This document shows, piece after piece, positions 48,791 through 59,365 of a DNA stretch of 64,000 nucleotides. The stretch spans positions 68,488,181-68,552,180 of the forward strand of contig NC_058340.1 of the NCBI RefSeq assembly GCF_905475395.1, given 5' to 3'. How positions within the stretch are numbered: the first letter of the stretch is position 1; each line of letters begins with the position of its first letter. Position numbers and translations under genes: made by a program. The DNA comes from Chrysoperla carnea (lineage: Eukaryota; Arthropoda; Insecta; Neuroptera; Chrysopidae). A model generated the notes under the pieces. It saw nothing but the letters and a program-made list of their open reading frames with translations, did no database searches and was not told the DNA's origin.

Positions 48791-51700
48791 CTTACCAAAC
48801 ATAAAAATAACACACATAAAAAAAAAATAATAATAATACAGTCGAATTGAGAACCTTCTGCTTTTTTTGAAGTATGTTAAAAAAATTTATTGTTACAGTA
48901 CTTGGAATGACCTTCCAAATGTCAAAGTGAACAGAAAATATTTTATGATAGCAGTTCATTGAGAAGATGTGAATTTTTTTGAAACACTTGGAGGTCAAAC
49001 ATTTATTTTTGTTATCGATATAAAAAAATGATTTTTTTTCAAGTCTTCTGTTAATCATTCGATTTATATTTTATTGACATTAAAAAAAAACTATTTTGAT
49101 AACATTTTATTAATCACAAAATTATTATTTATTTTGTAATCAGTTTCATAGTTGCATGTTTCATAAAAATGTTTTTCAAATACACAAATCTGTCATTTAT
49201 AACTTTTAAAAGTACATTTTTCAAAGTGACCCTAATTTTTCCATTTTATTTTTTACAAGGTTCATTCAATAAAATTATTGTAAAAATGAAAATATTAAAT
49301 TTAATGAGATAGTAAATTATTTTTGGAATAAATAAAATTCAAAAATATCACGAGTAAAACTAGTTTTAATGATCTAACCGATTTCCGGATTACGGATATA
49401 CCCGATAATGTTATTTTTCATACAAGATTAAAAGAGCTTCAAAATTTGAGAGGTAGTTTTCCAGAAATTCAACATTTTGATTCTTAAATTTCAAAGGCGG
49501 CCTTTGAAAGGATGTTGTCGAAGTACCGCCTAACAAAGTTTTTCTCTACTAAAATTTACATTGCTCGGGGCTCTTTTAGAGAAAACTCCCAAAAGAATTG
49601 AAGTATTTGACGATGAAAACGACGTCAAATACTGCGCCTGGTCTAAGTGATTTTCGTCTTTTTGAAGTACTGTTTGGGCAGACTGAATTAGAAAAGATAT
49701 AACTTTCCTATTCGCTAAAAAGAAGTTTCCTTACTCGTCAGGTGAATGACTCTTAAAGCCATAAATTAACTTATTATTCCATAAAATCATGTGATATCAC
49801 TTTCAAATAAAGCCATGAACATAAAAACCAGTATAAAAAAATTATTTTTTTTAATAAAATAAAAATAAATTATATTAAAAAATTTGCATAATAGGTATAT
49901 ATTGTTAAGTCCTGCATTGTAATTATCCTAGTTTTAACTTAAAAAATTACATATTAATAATCACTTATATAATGTCAATGAATATTCGATGTGCTATATT
50001 CGGTATATCAAAATAAACATCTGACATCTTAAAAAGAAGACCTTGAAAGTTGAAATTTGTCCATGGGCTATTTTAGGAAAATGACTCATTAACCCTTCTC
50101 AGTTCTTAATATCTTCTACACTCAAAATATTTGAATGCATATCAATATTAAGTTATCAATTTGTCCAGTTTTTACATTCCATAATATTTGTGAGTAAAAT
50201 GGAAAATAAAATCCAAAATAATGAAAATATTAAAAAGGGATTTTGTCATGAAAATCAGCATATGGGTATAAAATAATATTCTTAACAACTTTTTCCACTA
50301 ATTTTTTTCGACATCTTTAACCACCTCTGACGCTAGGCATAATATTAAGAACTGGTCTTATTTGCCATATTGTTGAAATCGATATTCCTATCAATAACGA
50401 AAATATGATGGTGTCTTCATCTTAAATGTGACACTGTATATTGGTGAGAGAAACAAAATATCCGAAGAACTACATTTACACAAATTTTTGGGCTTCTTGT
50501 AAAAAAAAATTCAGAAAATGTACATCCACTAGTTTAATATATAAAAGCAGATTGCTCTTTTTGTGTATCATTTTTTCTTCAACAGATAATTTTTCCTCTT
50601 AAAAACATAATTCTTGATACTTTTTAAATAATTTGATTTAATTATTTTATCATTTTTACTAAATAATAATAACACAAAACTAGAATTTGATGTCAAGGGC
50701 ATTTCTAAGTTATTAAAAATCAATTATTGTTACGTATATCCAATTTTTTTTTACAAAGTCATGAAATAATAACGCATTATTATCACACGAAAATTTTCAT
50801 GGCTGAATTTTATGGTCTATAATATTAAAGTGAAACACCTACTTTACTAATACATGTAATTTTAAGAAAATTTATACTTTTCACGTATCAGTTTACATAT
50901 TTTCTTACGAATCTACAACGGTTGGACCTAAGCAATTACCTCAGATGTTGGTACGCTTAAAATCGTTTGACACTCAGTCTATATAACTCTTACGTCTATG
51001 ACTGAATTCTAATACTTTTTTTTTTCAAATAAAATTGCATTTCATTGTTTGTCCATGTTTTTTGTGGTTTAGTATTTATCAAATATAATATTTGGTAATA
51101 CTTTCAAATTCACAGTTAAATTATCTTCTTATTTGTTACAAAAACAGGGTCAAATGCAAGGTCTAATTTACAAAAAGAATACATTTTATTTTCTTAATTA
51201 GCGTTTAGCTTCGTTTCACGACAGGTGTAAACAGTCAAAAAAATAACTCCAAAAATATTAAATTGTTATGGAAGTTTCAAAATAGATTAAAGGGTCTGTT
51301 CAAATTATCGGCTTTTTTACAAGATATTACAGGGTATTCATTTTGATGAGAGCGCAAGTCAATGCACTAAACAAATCCGTTTATTACAAAATTGCGTGTA
51401 ATCAGCGCTTTCGCTAAAATGATTTATCAAAATGAAAAAAAAAATTCCTTATATTATAAATATTTAACTTTGGTACAGGATCCTAAACTACCAGCATAAA
51501 CACACACACCTCGTAATTTACCGGTATTTTGGCATGATAAACAAAAATAAAATTCCTAAACATCTTACAACGGTAATTTTATTTGAAAATTTAATTAGCA
51601 AATAATTAAATTATTCTTAGTTAAAATAAATTATGCTAATTAGATCAAAAAATTGAAAAAGACAATTTTAAATTTAAGATAATTGTATTATTTATTTAAA

Positions 51701-52599
51701 GCCATTGAAATTACTATCAAATCTTAAATCTGAATGATCACGGCACCTGGTGGAGATGACACAATCTATGATCACGCATAGGAATCACGAGAATTTTATG
51801 CGAAAATTTCCAGTACACTTTAATCGCTTTAAATGGATAAATGATTCTAAAAATTGTTCTTAAAGTATTCAAAATCAACTTTAATAAATCTGAATCTTTC
51901 TTAACAGTGTTCGTTCTACCTTAAATACTTATTTTGATAACGAAATAAAATATTATTAATTATCATAAAAACAATTTACGTATTTAGACCCAAATAAAAT
52001 TATTATAGTACAATTTATATAAAGATGTTTAGAGGTCATTTTGTAAACTAATTATTAATTTTTAATTATTGAAAATAAATATTTTTTAATTTAATAATTA
52101 TTACATAATACGTTTAAATAATAAAATGTTTATGTATCAAAAAATTAATAAATTATTATTATTATTATTAATTCATGACTAGTCGAATTTGTTTTTCTTT
52201 TAAATAATTTATGTTAAATAATGCCCCCACTATTTTTTTTCCGTATACAATAAGACTTTAAATTATGCAAAACTTTCATTTCGAAAAAAAAAAACATCCA
52301 AAATTTGTAATATCCTTGTATCCAAAACCCTGAGGGATAGGTATTTTTTAAAAATATCGGACCTTATTCGGTCAACAATGCGGCATTTTTTTTATTGTCA
52401 ATCAATTTCGAATAATGTTGAAAAAAAAAGAAAGTGGTACTTACGATTTATGAATAAAGAAAATGATGAAAAAACTAAATAAAATTCACAAAAACTTTTT
52501 AAAAATTTAAGTTGAATAAAAAAACAGCATGTCCCTACTTATTTAATTGTTAAAACAAACACCGACAACCTGAGCTGTTGGCACTTTAGGTACTGTCAG
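48791..52599. other. No gene seen except repeat D copy 2
   Basis: AT-rich, with short accidental frames only. Confidence 0.5.
50868..50990 (-). mobile_element. Inverted-repeat element family D, partial copy 2
   Basis: The reverse complement matches the left ~125 bp of copy 1 closely, including GTGTCAAACGATTTTAAGCG and GTAGATTCGTAAGAAAA. Confidence 0.6.
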
Positions 52600-52950
52600 A
52601 TTTAGTTGAATATCGTGTCGGTTTTTCCTACTCCAATCCGATTTTATGTTTTTATCGTCGTTCAAAATGTGAAAGAAAATATTGTTGTCTCAAGTTTTGT
52701 ATATGTATGTTTAAACAGTAGGCGCGATCATCGTGTACACGGTAATCATATCGTATCGCGCGGTAAATCCATACGCTCGCCACGTTCTATATAGATACCT
52801 CTTTTTGTGTGTATACCAAAACGATGAAGAGGGGCTTACAAAAAAATTTTTTGATAGTATTGTCGTGTGAAGCGTGCGTTCTGGTGGTTATTTACACACA
52901 ATTTAGTGGTCTTATGTACAGGTTGAACGCACGAAATGATCATGCGTTAG
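52600..52950. promoter_or_regulatory. CpG-rich island with nested palindromes
   Basis: Unusually many CpG dinucleotides for this window. GCGCGAT at 52722-52728 pairs with ATCGCGC at 52755-52761 around a perfect CGTGTACACG palindrome (52732-52741). No protein recognised. Could be a promoter or leader exon of an unseen transcript, or a repeat. Confidence 0.35.
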
Positions 52951-53390
52951 TTGATATTTTATATTAGGTGAAAATTATGCATGAAAAGATCAATAAAAAA
53001 AAATGTGAGCTGTCACAGGACGCCTGGTAGATGTGAAACATCGACATTATTTTGTAAAAGTAATATGCAGAAAAGAACAGATTGTGATAGGAACTAAATA
53101 TGTCATAATGATAAAATAAAATATTACGATTTTTTTTTCAGATAACGATGACTATTTATTAGATAAACATTTATTTTCATTAAATACAAAAATTTACGAA
53201 TTTATTTCAAATCGTGACTACTTAAGTCGTTTAATCAGTGACTTCGGTAATAGTTATATTCGATGTTGCCTCTGAGGACAGTATTACTGTGACAATTGGT
53301 CGATGGTAACTAAAGTATGTTACAAAAGTATTGGACATAACATTATCAAGATATCTAATAAATACAGCATCTATTGTACACACTACTGCC

Positions 53391-53478
53391 TGTCTACACA
53401 CTACTGCATATAGACTGTATACATATACCATCGTATAGCTACTACTACTGTCTACACACTACTGCATATAGACTGTAT
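53391..53478 (+). repeat. 58-bp tandem repeat
   Basis: TGTCTACACACTACTGCATA then TAGACTGTAT occurs at 53391 and 53449, with a third partial copy (ACACACTACTGCC) just before. Confidence 0.7.
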
Positions 53479-54026
53479 TTCTTGTATCAACCATATTACT
53501 GTTCTGTATGTTTTAGATATTTAATAAAAAAATTTGCTAAACCAATTTTCTAAGACACTCCATATAACTTACTTTTTTTCCACTTTATTGATTTTACAAA
53601 ATATATTCATGATCCATCGATGATATACCATTGCTAGACAAGTGTATATGGTAGTGACGTAGGCAAAGGTCCAAAGTTTAAAGGTCATGTATATATATAT
53701 AAATAAAATTCTATAATCTTTCTCCATATTATATTGATATTCATTGAAAAAAATTGTTCTATGTTGTAGCTTAATTTAATCGACTCAAAATATGCAAATT
53801 AGCTACTATTCACTTACAGTTTTTATAGGCAATGTCTATCACATTATTGAAAAGTTTATTGCATATAAAAACTTAAGAAAAGAAATTTCATCTAGAATTG
53901 GCGAACGAAATTACCTAGAGATGGCTCTGGTGTGAAAGTGAATGCAATATGGCCGATATAGAGGATTTTCGTTCAAGTTGTCAAAATTAATTTTTGCATT
54001 TTTTTTTGTTTATTTGTTTTTTTAAC

Positions 54027-54341
54027 ATGGAGAAAGCCCTGGATATTAATATTGGTGATATATTTTATCTACTTGGTGGATCAAGAAGGCCGTTAATGGA
54101 AGGAGAGGCGCTTTCTCGTTCCAAAAACTTGTTTTTCTGTGGTATCCAATCGAAGCAAAATAATTGTTTATTAATCAAATCTTCATGTTTGCAAACGTCG
54201 AACATCACCGAGAAACCTCATGAGATCTAAATCAAAGTGTTTGTAGCCAATGACAACAAAAAAATCGAATGCTATTGTTTTTGCAAAGCGGGCGCGGGAA
54301 GCAAGTGCAAGCATGTTTTTGCGACATTGCGCGACAACTGA
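54027..54341 (+). pseudogene. SWIM zinc-finger protein remnant with one in-frame stop
   Basis: Reading from ATG 54027, 67 codons lead to ...CLQTSNITEKPHEI, then a TAA at 54228-54230. The same frame goes straight on with IKVFVANDNKKIECYCFCKA and a complete SWIM finger, C-F-C-x7-C-K-H (KAGAGSKCKHVFATL), before TGA at 54339. A single nonsense codon thus splits an otherwise good SWIM domain. No intron fits the gap. Upstream, ATGGCCGATATAG resembles the sequence upstream of the second SWIM fragment. SWIM fingers bind DNA or protein. Best read as a recent pseudogene; a sequencing error or stop readthrough remains possible. Confidence 0.6.
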
Positions 54342-54789
54342 CGCCTGTAGATCTTGTTTTCGCACACTGGGGAACACCACAACGTTTTTCATTTTTGATA
54401 ATTTCCATCTCAACAACAAAAACATTCAGCACTTGTGTAGCTGTCAAAACTCAAAATCCTCTATAATAGTTTCACTAATCCTCGCTGCGCGGCGCCACCG
54501 TATCTTGCGATCGCGAATACCTGCGCTTGAAACTTTTCAATTATTCTTAAAGACGATAAGCTTTATTTTTTCCAAATGATTATTAGTATGGAAATTTTCT
54601 TTAACTTTTTCAAAATAAATCGTAAAAATAACTATTTTGAATTATTCTTGCTTTTCATTATAAAATTACGATTCACTTTTGTTTCATACACAATGATTGA
54701 TATATATATTAGCACTGCAGGCTTCAAGGGCCCATGGCTTCAATTTTTTTATGAATTGTCTTCTATTTTTTCCTATTCATTGCCTCTTC

Positions 54790-55200
54790 TTTCCAGTTCT
54801 TAATTCCGATCTGTTGGAGATCCTCAATCGTGGCTACAATAAAACTTCATTTCGGCCGCCCACTTTTTAGTTTCCTGCCCTCTGCTTCGGTAATAATTTT
54901 TTTCGGAATTATTTTATCCGACGTCCGACAAATGTGCCCCAGCCATCCTACACGCCGTGCTTTGATAACATTAACAATGTTGGGGTCCCTATACATTGCA
55001 TAAACTTACTCATTTGTCCTTCTTCTCCAAAGCCCAAATTGATCTTTTACACTTTCATAAATTTTTCTTAAGACTTTCTTCTTCCAAATCAGTAGTTTAT
55101 TAGCCACTATCGTGTTCATAGCCCACGTTTCCGACCCATAAAGTACCGTCGGCCTAATCATTGTTTTGTAAATCCGGGCCTTCACTGATCTTGATACCAC
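54790..55200 (-). pseudogene. RTE-like endonuclease/reverse transcriptase C-terminal fragment
   Basis: The minus strand reads SRSVKARIYKTMIRPTVLYG then SETWAM, and after one stop codon VYAMYRDPNIVNVIKARRVG then WLGHICR and GRKLKSGRPK. This is the conserved tail of insect RTE/craft-type endonuclease-reverse transcriptases. 5' truncated; its 5' junction ends in an inverted duplication. Confidence 0.75.
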
Positions 55201-55217
55201 TGAAGGCCCGGATTTAC
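55168..55217. repeat. Inverted duplication at the retrotransposon 5' junction
   Basis: GTAAATCCGGGCCTTCA at 55168-55184 is repeated inverted and exact at 55201-55217 after 16 nt. Similarity extends to about 55229 with a 5-nt gap. The outer arm is not part of the protein family. Confidence 0.75.
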
Positions 55218-55542
55218 AATGATTGATAACCAATTAAAAATAAATGAAAACATCTCCTATCAAACTTATTACTTTCTATACAAAAAAACAAAGACTGGTC
55301 TTTCGCTTAAGACATGATGAAAAGCCCTATTGTACAAGACTTGCATGCACAAGTCAAACTGATCACTTACTTCTAGTCCGAGCACCAGCGGAACACATGC
55401 GTGCACCACATAATATTTGACATTTGTATTTATATCTTACATTATGATCATTTCTGTGAGCACTTAGGCACAACAATGTATTTAGTTATTTTAGTAATCA
55501 CTTAGTTCGAATCCAGCAACAGTCATATAATTTTTAAAAAAT

Positions 55543-55872
55543 TTATAAGAATATTAAGGAATAAAAACATTCTTTTGCAAGAAGCTTTTTTAAGGATGTT
55601 ATAAAATTACGAGGTTTTTTCTTCATATCATCAATAATTATTTCTAAATTATTGCAATATTTATTATACAACTCAATCCCTTTGTACCTAGGACCATCTC
55701 TTACGATTTTCAATTTTGCAAAAGGGAGTTTCTTCTTGTTTGCATTTCGAGTAACATGGCCTGTATTTTTATTTTCTTTCTCTTTGAGGCATACTTTATT
55801 TTGATTTAGAAATTTAACAATATCAAAAATATAATATGCATACAGTGTTAGAAAATTAAATGTGATTGTCAA
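55543..55872 (-). pseudogene. Non-LTR retrotransposon tail-like ORF
   Basis: 109-codon frame. Residues from about 39 on (THVTRNANKKKLPFAK-like, YKGIELYNK, FITSLKKLLAKECFYS) fit the C-terminal pattern of another reverse transcriptase group: HxTRN...YNxLP...FKxxLKxFLLxxxFYS. No RT core remains. Recognition is by pattern only. Confidence 0.4.
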
Positions 55873-56433
55873 GTTTGCAGTTGGGAGGGATTCTTTTAAG
55901 GAGCAAGAAAAAAGATCATTTGTCGAAAATATTTATTTCAAATATTTTGATTTTCTGTTTACGTACATATAGGTAATATTAAAATGAATTTTAAATTAAA
56001 AACAAAATTATCAACTGTATGATGATAAAAGCTTCTCGCTTACGCCTGTCCCTTTTAGTTTTGTTGAGCTTATTTAATATGTTAATTTGAATTTTAGTGA
56101 AATAAAGACGCAAGTTCTTTATTTAATATTGTATTTAATGAACACATGTAATTACATAACTTTGTATTCTCAAGTTGAACAGAACATTTGATTGATTAAT
56201 AATAATTGTATCAGAAAATAATATTTCATATCATGACTAAGAAACTAACAACACTATATATCCTCCATATTAGGTTATCGTTCATACACACTTATTATAT
56301 ATATGGGTGCTTTCTAAAGTTTACACAACAGTGCACACAAATACACTGAGCAAACTGTGCACACTGTGCAGAGCGAGTAATGGTTGAGTTTATTATTTCT
56401 AACAGGTTTATTAATTCTTCATTTCTAATAAAT

Positions 56434-57441
56434 TTATTGGACTACCTTTATGATATTTGAAAATGTTTTTCCTTCATTATGAATCCGTTTATGTCTAACT
56501 AAACCACTTTGCCGAGTAAATGTTTTATTACAAATACCACATGAAAATGGTTTTAATCCGCTATGAATACGTTTATGAGCCACTAAATACCTTTGCCGAG
56601 TAAATGTTTTATTACAAATATCACATGAAAATGGTTTTATTCCGCTATGAGTAAGTTTGTGGGCCACTAAATAACTTTGCCGAGTAAATGTTTTATTACA
56701 AATATCACATATTTTTTCTTCGCTATGAATATATTTATGTGAAACTAAATTATGTCGAAGAGTAAATGTTTTATTACAAATATCACATGAAAATGGTTTT
56801 ATTCCGCTATGAATACGTTTATGGGCCACTAAACTACTTTGCCGAGTAAATGTTTTATTACAAATATCACATGAAAATGGTTTTATTCCGCTATGAATAA
56901 GTTTATGGGCCACAAAACTACTTTGCCGAGTAAATGTTTTATTACAAATATCGCATGAAAATAGTTTTTTTTCGCTATGAATACGTTTATGTATCACTAA
57001 ACTACTTTGCCGAGTAAATGTTTTATTACAAACATCACATGAAAATGGTTTTTCTCCGCTATGAATACGTTTATGTATCACTAAACTACTTTGCCGAGTA
57101 AATGTTTTATTACAAATATCACATGTAAATGATTTTTCTTCTAAAATAGGTTCATCTTTAATAATCAGTTCTGTATGTAATTCTTTTTCAAGTTTAATAT
57201 TTTCGTAATTAATTGTGCACAATTGTTTATCGTTTTCAATTTCAACAAATTCTTTTTTTACACTTATAACACTATCAATATCACTGCTACTTTCTTCTGG
57301 TATTTCATTTTTAAATCGTCCAACTTCCATTGTAATTTTGTCATCTAATGTTTCATTTTTAATAATTAATTCTGTATGTAACTTATTTTCTTCTTTGATT
57401 AAAAAATGATTATTTTTATTATCAAATGAATTATTTGCCAT
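56434..57441 (-). CDS. C2H2 zinc-finger protein with eight near-identical fingers
   Basis: Intronless 335-aa ORF, probably a nuclear DNA-binding factor. Residues 1-104 are acidic and low in cysteine, with no ZAD or BTB seen. From about residue 105, eight consecutive C2H2 fingers follow, spaced 27-28 residues, each close to C-x2-C-NKTFTRQSSLVAHKRIH with SG(I/E)KPF linkers. Seven of eight keep TRQ at the start of the recognition helix; finger 5 has TLRHNL instead and lacks its linker. The N-terminus repeats LHTELIIK-(N/D)E at 21-30 and 89-97. AATAAA signals (minus) overlap the stop and occur just after it. The start is the first ATG (AAAATGGCA). Target unknown. It could be a single-exon retrocopy or a lineage-specific ZNF; the frame is intact. 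Confidence 0.85.
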   Translation of the reverse strand: MANNSFDNKNNHFLIKEENKLHTELIIKNETLDDKITMEVGRFKNEIPEESSSDIDSVISVKKEFVEIENDKQLCTINYENIKLEKELHTELIIKDEPILEEKSFTCDICNKTFTRQSSLVIHKRIHSGEKPFSCDVCNKTFTRQSSLVIHKRIHSEKKLFSCDICNKTFTRQSSFVAHKLIHSGIKPFSCDICNKTFTRQSSLVAHKRIHSGIKPFSCDICNKTFTLRHNLVSHKYIHSEEKICDICNKTFTRQSYLVAHKLTHSGIKPFSCDICNKTFTRQRYLVAHKRIHSGLKPFSCGICNKTFTRQSGLVRHKRIHNEGKTFSNIIKVVQ

Positions 57442-57517
57442 TTTGTTAAGCTTTCTTTGTCACAAACAAGTTACTCATATTGCCATTGCGTCCGTCAAGC
57501 GGCATCAACCGACTTCA

Positions 57518-57531
57518 ATTGGGATCTGACA
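57518..57531 (+). promoter_or_regulatory. Motif ATTGGGATCTGACA upstream of THAP exon
   Basis: 14-bp motif 180 nt before the THAP ATG and 77 nt beyond the ZNF ATG. An exact inverted copy lies at 58355-58368. Shared promoter element or end of an old mobile segment; no matching target duplication is seen. Confidence 0.45.
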
Positions 57532-57710
57532 AAAGGAGGCATGACACCTGGTTGTCAAAGTAGAAACTAGTTTCAAGTTACAGCTTTTAGTGTTGAGCAT
57601 TGAAAAGTTTGTAGTTGATTACCTTTTGCAAGTTATAATTACAACAATAATAAATAATTGATAAAAATTAAATTATGGCGTCTTGAAAGTATTTACTTCA
57701 ATTTAAAAGC

Positions 57711-57952
57711 ATGAGAAGAGTAAAGTGTTGTGTGAAAAATTGCCAAAGTCGTTCCAATACGAATACAGGTCTGAGTTTTCATAATTTGCCTCAAGCAGGC
57801 AAATATTACATGCAAGTTGAAAATTATTTTGGTAATTTTGAGAAAATTGATGTCTTAAAATTATGGCAGAAAACACTGCAATTAAAAAATATCTTACCAA
57901 GTCAAAAAACGTGCTCACTTCATTTAAAAAAAAAATTATTATGTCTTATCAA
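57711..57952 (+). CDS. THAP-domain protein, first exon (partial)
   Basis: 81 codons starting MRRVKCCVKNC. The pattern is the THAP (C2CH) DNA-binding zinc finger: C7-x3-C11, FHNLP at 23-27, W52, and C68-x2-H71 in KTCSLH. The exon stops at a consensus donor, TTATCAA|GTAAGT at 57953. No continuation is evident downstream before mRpL14, so the rest is either distant, lost, or this is a stranded fragment. Without splicing it would reach only one more codon before TAA-type stops. THAP domains often come from P-element-like transposases or from host regulators; nothing here separates the two. It lies divergent to the ZNF gene and convergent with the SWIM fragment at 58279. Confidence 0.65.
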
Positions 57953-58045
57953 GTAAGTACAATGTTTATAATGTATTATTTAACTAATATGTTTAAATCT
58001 AAAGAGATTACCGTGTTTTGACATCAAGAATACTTGAAGAGATAT

Positions 58046-58279
58046 TTATTTATCTATATCGATTTGATGAGAATTTTCTTTTAAATTAGTTGTTTGTAAA
58101 CAGTATGACGTTAAACTGAGCACATTCTCCTTACTTTTGACTTGATTTTTTCCACATTTAATCACTAGACCTGCTTTCAATAGTATTTCACCTTCAGTCA
58201 AATTACGATTACTCGGTTTTGTTTGCCCCCAACAACAAATTTCATTAATATTAATCATTCTCTTCTTGAAAAATTGCAC
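58046..58279 (-). pseudogene. SWIM-family protein N-terminal fragment
   Basis: 77-codon ORF. Its end, LTEGEILLKAGLVIKCGKN and then TSYCLQTTNLKENSHQI, aligns with the segment that precedes the SWIM finger in the copy at 54027-54341 (SSCLQTSNITEKPHEI). The CxCx(n)CxH finger itself is absent: a stop follows soon after HQI, with no donor site seen. An ACATGGC (YY1-like) motif and a GGGCGGGG box lie upstream on the minus strand. The family resembles insect SWIM-finger proteins that often also carry a YqaJ-like nuclease; that link is from memory of the family, not seen here. Probably a gene fragment, possibly a short live exon. Confidence 0.45.
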
Positions 58280-58354
58280 AAAGGATATGTATTGCTATGT
58301 TATTTTTAAAATTTGTCACTTTATGTCAGCCATGTTGTTTTAACCCCGCCCATA

Positions 58355-58368
58355 TGTCAGATCCCAAT
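58355..58368 (-). promoter_or_regulatory. Inverted copy of ATTGGGATCTGACA upstream of SWIM fragment
   Basis: Exact 14-bp match in opposite orientation, 76 nt before the SWIM fragment ATG on the minus strand. It is followed there by ATATGGGCGGGG and AACATGGCTGACA. Confidence 0.45.
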
Positions 58369-58504
58369 AGTAAATGAAAATTGCCCCAAACACATTCAAT
58401 TTATCGAATCTACGGAACCCTAATAAATAAATAAATATAATAATTTCGTAAATCAGCATTTTCATGACATAACCAAATATATTTTATTAAAACTTAATTT
58501 TAAA

Positions 58505-58573
58505 GTATGTATAAAAGTTCTGTTTTAAAAGATTCAAACGAAATTAATTTGCAATTATCTTTTTTTCTTTTAG
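58505..58573 (+). other. mRpL14: Predicted 5'-UTR intron of mRpL14
   Basis: GTATGT at 58505 and a pyrimidine-rich TTTTTTTCTTTTAG ending at 58573 frame a 69-nt intron, leaving ten bases before the ATG. The first exon would lie in about 58,440-58,504. Inferred from signals only. Confidence 0.4.
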
Positions 58574-58582
58574 AAAGCAAAA

Positions 58583-59117
58583 ATGTTACTAAATTCAATT
58601 TCGAAAATAAGTTCGAAAATTCTTATAACAACACAACAATTGGAAAAAAGATGTATACACAATACGGAAAATTTAAATCAAATAATAAAGTTAACTCGTT
58701 TACGAGTTGTTGATAATAGTGAAATTGGAAAACGAGCTATGGCCGAAGGAAAACCACCCCGATGTATTCATGTTTACAACAAAGTCGGAGTAGGATATAT
58801 AGGTTTGTTTTTAAATCTTTTCAATATTCTTGTAAACGTTTTCTAATCGAATATGTTTTCTAGGTGATAAAGTATTAGTTGCGATCAAAGGACAAAAGAA
58901 AAAAGGTATTTTAGTAGGTTTAAAACAAAATCAAAAACCAAAAGTGCCGAAATTTGATAGTAACAATATTGTTTTAATTGACGATAATGGAACACCGTTG
59001 GGAACGAGGATTCATGTACCAATACCCACGATACTTCGAACTATTCTTAAAGAGAAAACACAAGCTAAAGGTGCTGATTATACTAAACTGTTAGCGATTT
59101 CAACACGATTTGTTTAG
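58583..59117 (+). CDS. mRpL14: Mitochondrial large ribosomal subunit protein uL14m
   Basis: Component of the mitochondrial 39S subunit at the subunit interface. Two coding exons, 58583-58802 and 58864-59117 (474 nt, 157 aa), are joined at ATAG|GTTTGT and TTTTCTAG|GTGATA, giving G-D at the joint; the intron is 61 nt. Residues 1-35 are basic and serine-rich, like a mitochondrial presequence. The rest is the L14 fold: LTRLRVVDNS, PPRCIHVYNKVGVGYIGD, VAIKGQKKKGILVG, RFD-type FDSNNIVLIDDNGTPLGTRI and the C-terminal LLAISTRFV. Length fits animal mRpL14 (about 145-160 aa). The ATG is the first after a T-rich acceptor at 58573. AATAAA follows at 59143. Its 3' end faces RpS19. Confidence 0.95.
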
Positions 59118-59142
59118 AATTATTTTATTTGTTAATCTTGTA

Positions 59143-59148
59143 AATAAA
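59143..59148 (+). promoter_or_regulatory. AATAAA poly(A) signal of mRpL14
   Basis: Canonical hexamer 26 nt after the stop codon. Confidence 0.7.
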
Positions 59149-59365
59149 GTTAATTTATATCTGTTAGTTAATAAATTGGAATTTAATTTCATATTCATAT
59201 CCGTTAGGTTACATTCTATGTTCATAACCCGAAATTCCTTCGATATCAACTTCACAGTTTTTACAATTTTTTAATTAATGACCCTATTTGAGTGATTAGA
59301 AATAATGCAGAAAATGAACCATCAAAAGAATCGCTCAAGTAATTTTGACTTGAATCCAATTTTTA

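Noticed and set aside
53231..53431. 66-codon frame on the minus strand
   Set aside because: It overlaps the 58-bp tandem repeat and has no recognisable protein content.
57518..58368. Complete DNA transposon with THAP transposase
   Set aside because: Only one THAP exon, no transposase core, and the bases outside the 14-bp inverted motif do not form a target duplication.
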